Notes under the pieces: generated by a model
Seen by the model: the letters and a program-made list of their open reading frames with translations, nothing else
What the model was told of the DNA's origin: nothing
Databases searched by the model: none
Program-made: the position numbers and the translations under genes
Shown here: positions 1 through 6,585 of the stretch, in pieces
Numbering within the stretch: position 1 is the first letter of the stretch
Layout: every line of letters begins with the position of its first letter
Assembly (NCBI GenBank): GCA_964609655.1
Contig: CAZSUA010000194.1
Coordinates: 1-10,622 of the forward strand
Source: JBBRRP01 sp964609655
GTDB lineage: Bacteria > Myxococcota_A > Polyangia > Polyangiales > Polyangiaceae
Length of the DNA stretch: 10,622 nucleotides
Reading direction: 5' to 3'

Positions 1-232
1 ACCTAAAACGACCGCGCCGAACAAATTACTATACGACGGCGCCCTGCCTAACCGGTCGAAGAATAGCCAAAGGGCAATCCTGGGAGTGTTTCGTGTGCGA
101 TCCTGGTCGGGCGGTGAGAAATTAGGTGTTTCGATAGGCGAGCCCAGAAAATCGCACCTAAGCCGCTACAGGATTCTGCCGCTTTGAGGGGACCACTGGC
201 TTCGGGCGAGCAGCTCGGCGAAAGCGACCCGC
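1..232. other. Left-edge region with no recognisable gene
   Basis: I cannot assign a gene here. One plus-strand frame stays open from base 2 to a TGA at 184-186 and could be the tail of a gene entering from the left, but its roughly 61 codons have no recognisable motif and an unremarkable composition. A 7-bp inverted repeat, TTAGGTG (122-128) and CACCTAA (155-161), lies in it with a 26-base loop, which is too open to be a good terminator. The stretch lies downstream of the toxin-like gene that ends at 233. Confidence 0.4.
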
Positions 233-583
233 TCAGAACGGGAGGAAGATAACTTGGTCAGCCCATTCCCCGTCAGTGCTGCACTCGGCGAACAAGACGA
301 GATCTGCCACAACTGCACCGATGGCGACTTGCTGCAAGATCGCCGCCACCCCGGCGTGATGCTGCCCTGCTCGGACACGCTGCCACGCGAAGTCGATCAA
401 GGTCGAAACGTCGTGGGTCAAGATCACGCGCCCCTCCGCCGCTGCCCATGCGAGGACGGCCTCGTCGCTTGCTCCGCGCATCCCAACTTCTTGGATCCGC
501 AGCGCATCGATCGCCGGCATTCGTCGCCGAAGGCCGCGCAAGATGTCCCCGTTGAAGTTCTCGTCCGCGAGCAGCCGCATCAC
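233..583 (-). CDS. DUF5615 PIN-like protein, probable toxin of a DUF433/DUF5615 module
   Basis: A 116-residue protein of the DUF5615 (COG4634) family, which has a PIN-like nuclease fold and is usually encoded next to a DUF433 partner. By family knowledge it is the likely RNase toxin of a type II toxin-antitoxin pair. The N-terminus has the family's LLADENF signature (D7, E8), followed by GASDEAVLAWA (D40, E41) and VILTHD (D58). These acidic residues sit where PIN-like proteins bind metal. The length is normal for the family. The start is GTG at 583, followed directly by an ATG at 580, and either is possible. Only 6 bases separate it from the stop of the DUF433 gene, so the two are almost certainly cotranscribed and translationally coupled. 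Family membership is firm. Toxicity is inferred from the family and has not been shown here. Confidence 0.88.
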   Translation of the reverse strand: MMRLLADENFNGDILRGLRRRMPAIDALRIQEVGMRGASDEAVLAWAAAEGRVILTHDVSTLIDFAWQRVRAGQHHAGVAAILQQVAIGAVVADLVLFAECSTDGEWADQVIFLPF

Positions 584-589
584 ATGCCG

Positions 590-916
590 CTAGCCTGAGT
601 GCCGTCTCGCTAGCAGGCGCTGGCGAATACCGTCACTCGGCATACTGCCCTCGATCACTGTGCGCAGGGCTTGGGCTGAATTCACCCTCTTCGCAACGTA
701 ATCCCGTACCGCGGCTTCGTTGGTGAGCACGTACGAGATCACGGCATACACGTCAGCGAGTTCGACCGACGTATACTGTTGCGCAATCTCTTCGGCGGTC
801 GCGCCAGCGTCGAACGCCAGGACGAGGGTCTCAAGCTGTAAACGAGTTCCGGTGATACGGACGACACCGTCATCGTCGGCTACCAGCGGTGGCGGTCTTG
901 CGGCGAAAGCGTGCAT
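590..916 (-). CDS. DUF433 protein, probable antitoxin partner
   Basis: A 108-residue DUF433 (COG2442) protein. Conserved features are PPPLVADDDGVVRITGTR at about residues 8-25 and the helical segment GATAEEIAQQY at about 38-48, the helix-turn-helix-like part of the family. It is expected to neutralise the downstream DUF5615 protein and perhaps to bind DNA and autoregulate the pair. The frame stays open upstream to a possible ATG at 1141, but the extra 75 residues look like translated non-coding DNA, and the family normally begins close to the PPL motif. I therefore chose ATG 914-916, although no clear Shine-Dalgarno precedes it. The C-terminal tail is basic (RQRLLARRHSG), as is common where antitoxins contact toxin or DNA. 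Confidence 0.82.
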   Translation of the reverse strand: MHAFAARPPPLVADDDGVVRITGTRLQLETLVLAFDAGATAEEIAQQYTSVELADVYAVISYVLTNEAAVRDYVAKRVNSAQALRTVIEGSMPSDGIRQRLLARRHSG

Positions 917-1015
917 GGTGATAAGCAACGATAGCGCGCCGGCTAGCCCCACACCAGGAGCGCAGTGATCGCGCGATGACAGGGGCGCCAGCTCGTCTTC
1001 TTGGTCGAGCTCACG

Positions 1016-1077
1016 CTCCCCGGGGGAGGATCCTCCCCAAGACGGCATTTGCGCCCCGGGGATGGTCTGACCGACCA
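1016..1077. promoter_or_regulatory. Cluster of palindromes upstream of the DUF433/DUF5615 pair
   Basis: Three symmetric elements lie close together. There is a perfect 16-bp palindrome, GGGGAGGATCCTCCCC, at 1023-1038, partly overlapped on its left by CTCCCC/GGGGAG symmetry around 1016-1027. CCCCGGGG lies at 1054-1061. TGGTC/GACCA arms with a 5-base spacer lie at 1063-1077. They sit 100-160 bases upstream of the chosen antitoxin start, where an autoregulatory operator could be. GC-rich DNA produces such symmetry by chance, so a regulatory role is only a suggestion. Confidence 0.3.
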
Positions 1078-1143
1078 ATGGCGCTGGCATACCCTGTGTC
1101 CCTCCGTTACCTACCTTCAAAGGGTCCGAAGCGGGGAACAAGC

Positions 1144-1338
1144 ATGAGAATTTTCATTCCTAGGATCAGCTTCCGTTTCTCCAATCGACGGAGCTTTCTT
1201 TTGGTTGGAAGTTCACTACTCGTTGCGCTCCTTTCGGGGGCGTGCGCAGTCCGCTTCTTACGTTGTGGCAAGCGTGCCGAGCTGCAGGCGGCAAGACTGC
1301 CTATTGTGATGCGCTCTCGTGGGAGCACGTTCGTTTAG
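1144..1338 (+). CDS. Possible small membrane or lipoprotein ORF
   Basis: A 64-codon ORF whose first 35 residues look like a signal or membrane segment: a basic N-terminus (MRIFIPRISFRFSNRR) followed by the hydrophobic run SFLLVGSSLLVALLSGACA. The Cys sits near a lipobox-like position, but the box is weak. A GGGGA at 1133-1137 lies 6 bases before the ATG and could serve as a ribosome binding site. After the hydrophobic part the sequence (RCGKRAELQAARLP) is short and featureless, so it may be the remnant of a longer exported protein broken by a frameshift. It converges on lpdA, and the two stops overlap by 4 bases. No family was recognised, and it may not be a real gene. Confidence 0.35.
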   Translation: MRIFIPRISFRFSNRRSFLLVGSSLLVALLSGACAVRFLRCGKRAELQAARLPIVMRSRGSTFV

Positions 1339-2744
1339 CGATTCGGAACGTGGATCGCGTGACCCATGGAAGCGGCTGCCGCCTCCATCAAAGCCTCACC
1401 GAGCGTCGGATGCGGGTGCACGGCCAGCGCGAGATCCTCAGCTGTTGCCACCATCTCCAGGGCCAACACGCCTTCGCTGATCAGATCGCTCGCCGAAGGG
1501 CCCACGATGTGAATGCCCAACACGCGATTGGAGGCTTTGTCCCGCACCACTTTCACAAAGCCCTCCGTTTCGCCGATGCTCATGGCGCGGCCCAACACGG
1601 AAAACGGGAACTTTCCCGAGGCAATATCATAGCCCGCCTGTTTCGCGGCTTCCTCGGTCAACCCCACCGTGGCGATCTCCGGATCGGTGAAGATGATGCC
1701 GGGAATGTGCTGCCAATCCTTGGCCGCAGCTTTGCCGGCGATCACCTCGGCGCACACTTCGCCTTCTTTCGAAGCCTTGTGCGCCAGCATCGGTGCACCG
1801 GAAACATCCCCAATTGCGTAGACGCCTTTGATATTCGTCTGGCAAAACTCGTCCGTCGGAATAAAGCCGCGGGGATCAATCTGCACGCCCAGCTCTTCGA
1901 GACCCAGCTCGCGTGAACGCGGCTTCATGCCGACGGCGACCAAAACCTGATCACACTCCACGATTTGGCTCTTGCCCTCTGCGACAACCGTCACTGCTAC
2001 GCCGCCCCCTGGCAGCTTCTTGCAGCTCTCCGCGCGCGTACTCTTCAGGATCACGCCCCCTCGCTTGGTGATCTTGCGTTCCACCACTTTGACGCACTCA
2101 GGATCCGTGCCGGGCAAAAGATTCGGCGTGAGCTCCACGACTGTGAGCTCAGTGCCAAAGCTCTGGTACACCATGCCCAATTCAAGGCCAATCACGCCGC
2201 CGCCGATCACCACCAAACGCTTGGGGATCGCTTTTAGGCTAACCGCCTCGCGCGCACCGATAATGTTTTGACCGTCAAATTCAAAGCCAGGCACTTGGAT
2301 CGTGGCGGAACCTGTGGCGATCACGATGCCCTTCTTGGCCGTGAGGCGCCGCACGCTGCCATCTTTGCCCTTCACCTCAACGGTGTTCGCCGCCACCAAG
2401 CGGCCCCTGCCCTCCACGACTTCAGCGCCGTTGCTCTTCAAGAGCCCACGCACGCCGCCGGTGAGCTTCTTCACGATGCCGTTCTTCCAATCTTGCATCT
2501 TGATCGGGTCGACACGCACTCCATCGAGCAAAATGCCATGCCCGGCGATTTCCTGAGCCTTCGTGTAGAAGTGAGCGTTGCTGATCAGCGCCTTGGAAGG
2601 AATGCAGCCCCAGTTCAGGCAGACGCCGCCGTATTCCTCTTCCTCAACACAGGCCACCTTCTGGCCCAATTGCCCTAACCGAATGGCACACACGTACCCG
2701 CCAGGACCTCCACCCACCACAATTGCATCGTATTCAGCGTTCAT
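1335..2744 (-). CDS. lpdA: Dihydrolipoyl dehydrogenase (E3)
   Basis: FAD-dependent enzyme that reoxidises dihydrolipoamide on the E2 or H-protein lipoyl domains of 2-oxoacid dehydrogenase and glycine cleavage complexes, passing electrons to NAD+ in the cytosol. At 469 residues it is full length. Visible features are the FAD-binding GGGPGGYV (11-18), the redox disulfide in CLNWGCIPSK (C42 and C47), ATGS (143-146), the NAD-binding GGGVIGLELG (181-190), the second FAD motif YAIGDV (309-314), and the C-terminal HPHPTLGE with catalytic H445 and E450. The start ATG at 2744 overlaps the end of the HEAT-repeat gene by 11 bases, and GGAG lies 12 bases upstream of it. It is the last gene of a three-gene operon with no E1 or E2 gene, so its partner complex must be encoded elsewhere. 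Confidence 0.97.
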   Translation of the reverse strand: MNAEYDAIVVGGGPGGYVCAIRLGQLGQKVACVEEEEYGGVCLNWGCIPSKALISNAHFYTKAQEIAGHGILLDGVRVDPIKMQDWKNGIVKKLTGGVRGLLKSNGAEVVEGRGRLVAANTVEVKGKDGSVRRLTAKKGIVIATGSATIQVPGFEFDGQNIIGAREAVSLKAIPKRLVVIGGGVIGLELGMVYQSFGTELTVVELTPNLLPGTDPECVKVVERKITKRGGVILKSTRAESCKKLPGGGVAVTVVAEGKSQIVECDQVLVAVGMKPRSRELGLEELGVQIDPRGFIPTDEFCQTNIKGVYAIGDVSGAPMLAHKASKEGEVCAEVIAGKAAAKDWQHIPGIIFTDPEIATVGLTEEAAKQAGYDIASGKFPFSVLGRAMSIGETEGFVKVVRDKASNRVLGIHIVGPSASDLISEGVLALEMVATAEDLALAVHPHPTLGEALMEAAAASMGHAIHVPNR

Positions 2745-3780
2745 GCCCGCGATTTACTCCGCTTGGCGAGGTGAAACAAGCCAGAGCAGCTGCGAGCGTC
2801 TCTGGGTCGACCGCTCGCGGATCACCTCGCATGGCTTCTAAACGAGCTCGCGCGCCAGGCACCCGCGCCACGCCCGCCGCGACCACAGCGAAATGGCGCT
2901 TGTCTCGCGACCACGCCCCCAACCCCTTCAAAATCGCGGCCTGAGCTTCCGCATCACCCAAGCGCGCCAAGCTGGTCGTAGCGTGCCAGACAAAGGAATT
3001 CTTGACTGAATACGGGGGAGGAAAAGCACGGCGCCGCAAGCCCGGCATCGCTGCCTGCATGCCCAACTCACCCGCCAACTCGATCGCCGCCAGTTCGTCC
3101 TCAAGATCGCGGATCTTAAACGTTGCGTTCAGCACGTCTGAAATGATCGACGTGGCAAGAGCCAGCTCGCGCCGCACCAAAGCCAAGCCCACCGCGAGCC
3201 GTATGCGTGAGCTTTCATGCGCTGCTTGCTGGCGCAACGCCGTGGCTATTTCTTCCGTGTCTTTTCCCGCTGAGAGCCAGTGCTCGTCCAGCAGCCGAAT
3301 CGCCAAATAGGCTACCTCGAGATCATCATCGCGCGTGGCTCGCAGTAGCTGCGAACGCGCGGCCTCCGGCTGAATTTGGGTCAAGGCGAGGAGCGCCTGA
3401 AAACGAAAGGCTGGCCCTTCTGCAGCTAAGAATCGTTCGATTGCACTCACGACTTCCGGACCCGACGCCCCCACTTCTCCCAAGGCCAAGATGGCCATCT
3501 GCCGAACCTCCAGTGCCTCGTCCGCTAGCGCTTTCAGCAAAGCGTCGGTCGATTCCAAGGCTCGCGCGCTCCCGAGCGCCCCCGCTGCTTCTCGACGCAC
3601 GCTGGGATCCGCGTCTTCCCCGAGGATCCGCGCCAGTTCCCCACGTGCCTCCAACCCATCACTGGCTTCGGCATGCCGCCCCAGGTCAACCACAGCGGCA
3701 CGCCGCACTCGCACTTTTCGGTCGCGCGCGTCTGACAGCGCAGCGCGGAGTGTGCGCGGCAGTGGGCTCAGACCGAACAT
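2734..3780 (-). CDS. HEAT-repeat protein
   Basis: A 348-residue, all-helical repeat protein. Units of about 30 residues recur with the HEAT/PBS-lyase pattern (D-x-VR-xxAxxALG): KVRVRRAAVVDLG near 22-34, DPSVRREAAGALG near 58-70, LEVRQMAILALGEVG near 89-103, and looser copies such as LEVAYLAIRLLDEH. Such solenoids bind other proteins. No catalytic motif is visible. There is no signal peptide, so it is likely cytosolic. The frame is open upstream to 3885, but that part lies inside the preceding lipoprotein gene, so I chose ATG 3780, 13 bases after the lipoprotein stop. The 3' end overlaps lpdA by 11 bases, indicating coupled translation. Its role, and whether it acts on LpdA or on the lipoprotein, is unknown. 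Confidence 0.8.
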   Translation of the reverse strand: MFGLSPLPRTLRAALSDARDRKVRVRRAAVVDLGRHAEASDGLEARGELARILGEDADPSVRREAAGALGSARALESTDALLKALADEALEVRQMAILALGEVGASGPEVVSAIERFLAAEGPAFRFQALLALTQIQPEAARSQLLRATRDDDLEVAYLAIRLLDEHWLSAGKDTEEIATALRQQAAHESSRIRLAVGLALVRRELALATSIISDVLNATFKIRDLEDELAAIELAGELGMQAAMPGLRRRAFPPPYSVKNSFVWHATTSLARLGDAEAQAAILKGLGAWSRDKRHFAVVAAGVARVPGARARLEAMRGDPRAVDPETLAAALACFTSPSGVNRGHER

Positions 3781-3793
3781 TGCAACCGTGAGC

Positions 3794-4366
3794 TTACAGC
3801 CCCGCGCTGCCAGCCCCAGGCAACCGACTGGACTGACCCGCGCCCGAAGCTCCCGTTCCTGCAGAGCCGGAAGCGCCACCGGCATTCACAGCTGCTGGAT
3901 ACACGAACGGCTGGTCTCCCCCCGTGCAAACTTCCGGAGTCCCCATCACCACCGAAGCTGGCCCGCTCGCAGGCACTGCGCACACTTTGCCGGAATACGA
4001 ACCGCGCTCCACGACAGTGGCGCTGATCGGATTATCAGCCTGATTGAGGTCCAGGCACTCATAGCCGGAGCGACAATCTGAAGTTCGGCCGCAGTTGAGC
4101 ATGCAGAAGGTGCGCTGCAATCGAGTGTCGCCCGAAGAGCAACTAGCCGATACTGTGCGCTTGAAGGCCACACAGACCGCTTCTTCGGGACAGGCCCCCG
4201 GCTCGCAGTTGAAGATGGTGCAGTACCCGCCCGGCTGAGTGGGGTCGCACAACCGATCCCCGGCGCTGGAGCAATCGGTGGAAAGTTGGCACTTATCGCC
4301 GATTTCTGGGGAGCAGCTCAGCAGCAATAGGCAAGCGAGAAAGGAGGCGCGAAGTGCAGAAAGCAT
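3794..4366 (-). CDS. Cysteine-rich lipoprotein with Gly/Ser/Ala-rich tail
   Basis: A 190-residue predicted lipoprotein. MLSALRASFLACLLLLSC is a lipoprotein signal peptide with lipobox LLSC, so C18 should be lipidated. The mature part holds 14 further cysteines (26, 32, 40, 49, 54, 59, 65, 76, 88, 92, 98, 104, 129, 147), an even number consistent with a disulfide-stabilised envelope domain. Their spacing resembles the Cys-rich, EGF-like or metal-loop lipoproteins common in myxobacteria. The last 30 residues are low complexity (AGGASGSAGTGASGAG) and may be a flexible linker-like tail. It is the first gene of the operon with the HEAT protein and lpdA, and it is transcribed away from the second lipoprotein gene. 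No named family was recognised. The start ATG at 4366 fits the signal peptide, but no strong Shine-Dalgarno is seen. Confidence 0.8.
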   Translation of the reverse strand: MLSALRASFLACLLLLSCSPEIGDKCQLSTDCSSAGDRLCDPTQPGGYCTIFNCEPGACPEEAVCVAFKRTVSASCSSGDTRLQRTFCMLNCGRTSDCRSGYECLDLNQADNPISATVVERGSYSGKVCAVPASGPASVVMGTPEVCTGGDQPFVYPAAVNAGGASGSAGTGASGAGQSSRLPGAGSAGL

Positions 4367-4490
4367 GAAATTCGGGGGACCTTAGCGGTAGCTTCTCCCG
4401 ATTGCCACGAGATCCTGAGTGAACCCGCGATCCATATTAGGGATAGCCCTGGGCTTGCAGGTCCCTGTTCTCCGGCTTAGCCTTGAGACC
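4367..4490. promoter_or_regulatory. Divergent intergenic region between two lipoprotein genes
   Basis: These 124 bases separate two divergently transcribed lipoprotein genes and should hold promoters for both. An odd palindrome, AGCCC-T-GGGCT, at 4445-4455 sits inside wider AGGGA/TCCCT arms and could be an operator. I found no well-spaced -35/-10 pair that I would defend. Confidence 0.35.
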
Positions 4491-5333
4491 GTGAGCTTTC
4501 TTACCCGCACCGCACTTGGAGCCTTGGGAGCTGCATTTTTGGGCGCGCTCGGCTGCTCGGTGAATGCGCAGCAGGGTCCGGGCGATTCGCACGTCGATAA
4601 AGCGTTCGCGCTGATTGCCGTGGAGCGCAGCAGCCTAGTGAATTCGAGCGAGCCAGCGCGAGCGCAAGCCATCGTCGGCTTTGCCAAGTTAGCTCCCGGG
4701 CAGCAAGCGTCCGCCCGCAGTCTCGGTGGCCTCGGCCTGCGCTTGCCCGAGCTGAATCAGTGCGTGCGTTTTCCGAGCGCTGAGCCAGGTGCGGGCGCAC
4801 TTGAATTCGTCGATGCCGGGAATGTGATCATTGATGTCGCCGGCGCTCGCACGTCCCTCGCTCCCCGAGCTTTGCCCACAGTGGCCGATTTGATCTCGGG
4901 GGTGATCTACACCTCGCGCGATCAAGACGCGCTCCGGTTACCCGCTCAAAGTCAGTACGTCGTGCACGCTCTGGGCGGAGAGCTTTCAGGATTCGAAGCT
5001 ACCGGTGCGGCGCCGGAGCCGCTGCGCGGCATCAATGTCGGTGGGCAAGCACTTGAGCGCGTCGCTCAAGTATCCACCGCCCTCCCACTCGATGTGAGTT
5101 GGGAAGAGGGCGACGCGAACGACGTCATGCTCGTCGAAATTGGCGGCTCGCAGGGAGGCATTGCTTGTGCTTTTCGCGATGATCTCGGTGCCGGCACGCT
5201 CTCCGCACAGGGTGCAAGCAAGGGCGCCGGGCGCCTCTCCTTCCACCGGATCCGAACGCTCAGCTTGGGACAAAAGAGCGGCGAGCTCAGCTTCAACTTC
5301 GAAGTGACTCTACCCATCGAAATTCGAGAATAG
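4491..5333 (+). CDS. Predicted secreted lipoprotein, unknown family
   Basis: A 280-residue protein from GTG 4491. This start gives a compact signal peptide, MSFLTRTALGALGAAFLGALGC, with an ALGC lipobox (C22 lipidated). An earlier in-frame GTG at 4419 would place 24 untypical residues before it and is less likely. The mature part has only two more cysteines (in NQCVRF and IACAFRD) and reads as alternating hydrophobic beta-strand-like stretches, for example FVDAGNVIIDVAG, ending in a strand-rich SFNFEVTLPIEIRE. No enzyme motif or known domain was recognised. It probably forms a beta-sandwich-like envelope domain, but that is only an impression. A hairpin follows the gene at 5356-5372. It is divergent from the Cys-rich lipoprotein, so the pair may share control. 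Confidence 0.72.
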   Translation: MSFLTRTALGALGAAFLGALGCSVNAQQGPGDSHVDKAFALIAVERSSLVNSSEPARAQAIVGFAKLAPGQQASARSLGGLGLRLPELNQCVRFPSAEPGAGALEFVDAGNVIIDVAGARTSLAPRALPTVADLISGVIYTSRDQDALRLPAQSQYVVHALGGELSGFEATGAAPEPLRGINVGGQALERVAQVSTALPLDVSWEEGDANDVMLVEIGGSQGGIACAFRDDLGAGTLSAQGASKGAGRLSFHRIRTLSLGQKSGELSFNFEVTLPIEIRE

Positions 5334-5354
5334 CGTCGCCTGGGTGGGAGGCCC

Positions 5355-5383
5355 TTGGCGCACGGCGCGCCAGTGTTTATAGA
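5355..5383 (+). promoter_or_regulatory. Possible sigma70-type promoter for the lipase-like gene
   Basis: TTGGCG (5355-5360) and TATAGA (5378-5383) are separated by 17 bases. Each matches the -35 or -10 consensus at four of six positions. The -10 ends 34 bases before the ATG at 5418. It overlaps the hairpin at 5356-5372, so the two readings compete. Confidence 0.35.
5356..5372 (+). terminator. Hairpin after the unknown lipoprotein gene, possible weak terminator
   Basis: Perfect 6-bp arms TGGCGC and GCGCCA enclose a 5-base loop and are followed by GTGTTTATA. The stem is short and the T run poor. The same bases also overlap a possible promoter, so the terminator reading is tentative. Confidence 0.3.
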
Positions 5384-5417
5384 GGGGTCCTTTCTCGACC
5401 TCCACTAGCGCATCCCA

Positions 5418-6554
5418 ATGAGTGTTTTGCACCGGGTCTACTTCATTCCGGGGATGTTCGGATTCGGACGGCTTGCCGGGTACGATTATTTTCATCACAT
5501 GCGGAGTGGGCTTGAACGGCGCTTCGCGGCCGCGGGGTTGCGCGTTTCGATTGAAGACGTCCCAAGTCCGCCCACTTCTTCGGTTCGTCACCGCGCGCGG
5601 GTGCTCGCTACGACCTTGCGCGATAGCGCGGGCTCCAGTTCTGACCCCATCCATTTGGTAGGCCATTCTACGGGCGGGCTCGATGCGCGGCTGGTGCTCT
5701 CGCCCGCAGCTGAGATCGGCTTGAGCGAGGAGGCGCTCGCCTGGCGCAGCCGGGTCCGCACAGCGGTTTCTATCAGCACGCCCCATTACGGAACACCGCT
5801 CGCGGGCTACTTCACCACCGTTTCGGGCGCACGCGTTTTATACGCCGTGAGTTTGCTCACGGTGGTCTCGCTTTCAGTCGGCGAGCCCTCGCTGGCGATT
5901 TTCTCGCGCTTGCTCTCGGGGCTCGGGGGCGTTGATTCTCTGTTCGGTGAGAATCTGAAACTGTTTAGCAAAGTGACCGATTCGGTGCTGCGATTTGTGG
6001 ATCGCGAAGGGCGCGCCGAGATTGTGAATTTTCTTGGAAAAGTCCGCGTGGATCAAGGTGGCATCATCCAAATCATGCCTGAGGCTATGGACCTCTTTAA
6101 CGCCACCACGCGCGATGCGGCGAACGTTGCTTACGGGTCCATCGCCACCTTGGCCCCCCGCCCCCGCTCACTGCGCCTCGCCACACGCATTCGCTCACCG
6201 TACGCGGCTCTCACCGCAACCCTCTATTCCACCCTCTATCAATTCACGAGCCAGCGGCCAGCGAGCTACCCCTACGCAAAGCTCACGGCCCAGCAGGCCG
6301 ATATGCTCGAAGGAAAGCTGGCACGCTCCGTGGCTGATACCGAGAACGATGGCATCATCCCGACGCTCAGCATGATCTGGGGCAAGCTCATCTGGGCCGG
6401 CGAAGGCGATCATCTCGATGTGCTCGGACACTTTCACGATGACGTTCGCCCCGGAGCGCACGTGGATTGGATGACGAGCGGCGCCCATTTTACGCGCGCG
6501 CGCTTTCACGAAGAACTGGATTGTCTAGCGCAGTTTCAGATCGAGAATTCTTAG
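5418..6554 (+). CDS. Alpha/beta-hydrolase, triacylglycerol lipase-like
   Basis: A 378-residue esterase/lipase-like hydrolase. The fold begins at once with the strand VYFIPGMFG (residues 7-15), the usual oxyanion-hole loop. The nucleophile elbow GHSTGG holds S84 (GxSxG). STPHYGTPLAG (120-130) is the motif that commonly follows in lipases. NDGIIPT offers the acid D311, and GDHLDVLGHF offers the catalytic histidine, most likely H332 with H338 as an alternative. A hydrophobic stretch at about 139-165 may be a lid or membrane-contact segment. No signal peptide is seen, so it is either cytosolic or exported by another route. The ATG at 5418 has no strong ribosome binding site. The substrate cannot be told from sequence: a lipid ester is likely and a polyhydroxyalkanoate or acyl-ester is possible. 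The gene converges on the PDZ lipoprotein, 31 bases away. Confidence 0.85.
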   Translation: MSVLHRVYFIPGMFGFGRLAGYDYFHHMRSGLERRFAAAGLRVSIEDVPSPPTSSVRHRARVLATTLRDSAGSSSDPIHLVGHSTGGLDARLVLSPAAEIGLSEEALAWRSRVRTAVSISTPHYGTPLAGYFTTVSGARVLYAVSLLTVVSLSVGEPSLAIFSRLLSGLGGVDSLFGENLKLFSKVTDSVLRFVDREGRAEIVNFLGKVRVDQGGIIQIMPEAMDLFNATTRDAANVAYGSIATLAPRPRSLRLATRIRSPYAALTATLYSTLYQFTSQRPASYPYAKLTAQQADMLEGKLARSVADTENDGIIPTLSMIWGKLIWAGEGDHLDVLGHFHDDVRPGAHVDWMTSGAHFTRARFHEELDCLAQFQIENS

Positions 6555-6567
6555 TCTAAGACGTTTT
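6549..6567 (+). terminator. Weak hairpin plus T run after the lipase-like gene
   Basis: TCTTA and TAAGA arms with a 3-base loop (6549-6561), containing the lipase stop codon, are followed by CGTTTT (6562-6567). A 5-bp AT-rich stem is unstable, so this is at best a weak terminator in the 31-base convergent gap. Confidence 0.2.
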
Positions 6568-6585
6568 CTACTAGAACTCGATACT

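Noticed and set aside
122..161. TTAGGTG/CACCTAA inverted repeat as an attachment or terminator site
   Set aside because: The loop is long, there is no T run, and no integrase or tRNA is nearby.
254..598. Plus-strand open frame opposite the DUF5615 gene
   Set aside because: It lies antisense to a clearly conserved family member and shows no motif of its own.
917..1141. N-terminal extension of the DUF433 protein to an ATG at 1141
   Set aside because: The family starts near PPPLVADDDG. The added residues are composition-driven and cross the palindrome cluster.
1242..1916. Long plus-strand open frame running into lpdA
   Set aside because: Most of it is antisense to lpdA, whose catalytic motifs are all present. 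His/Arg-rich composition is typical of the shadow of a coding strand.
3207..4081. Plus-strand open frames over the HEAT and Cys-rich lipoprotein genes
   Set aside because: They are Arg/Ser/Pro-rich antisense shadows without domains. The minus-strand genes have repeats, a signal peptide and operon spacing.
5310..5786. Minus-strand open frame over the start of the lipase-like gene
   Set aside because: The plus strand carries the oxyanion loop and the GHSTGG motif. The minus frame has no recognisable feature.
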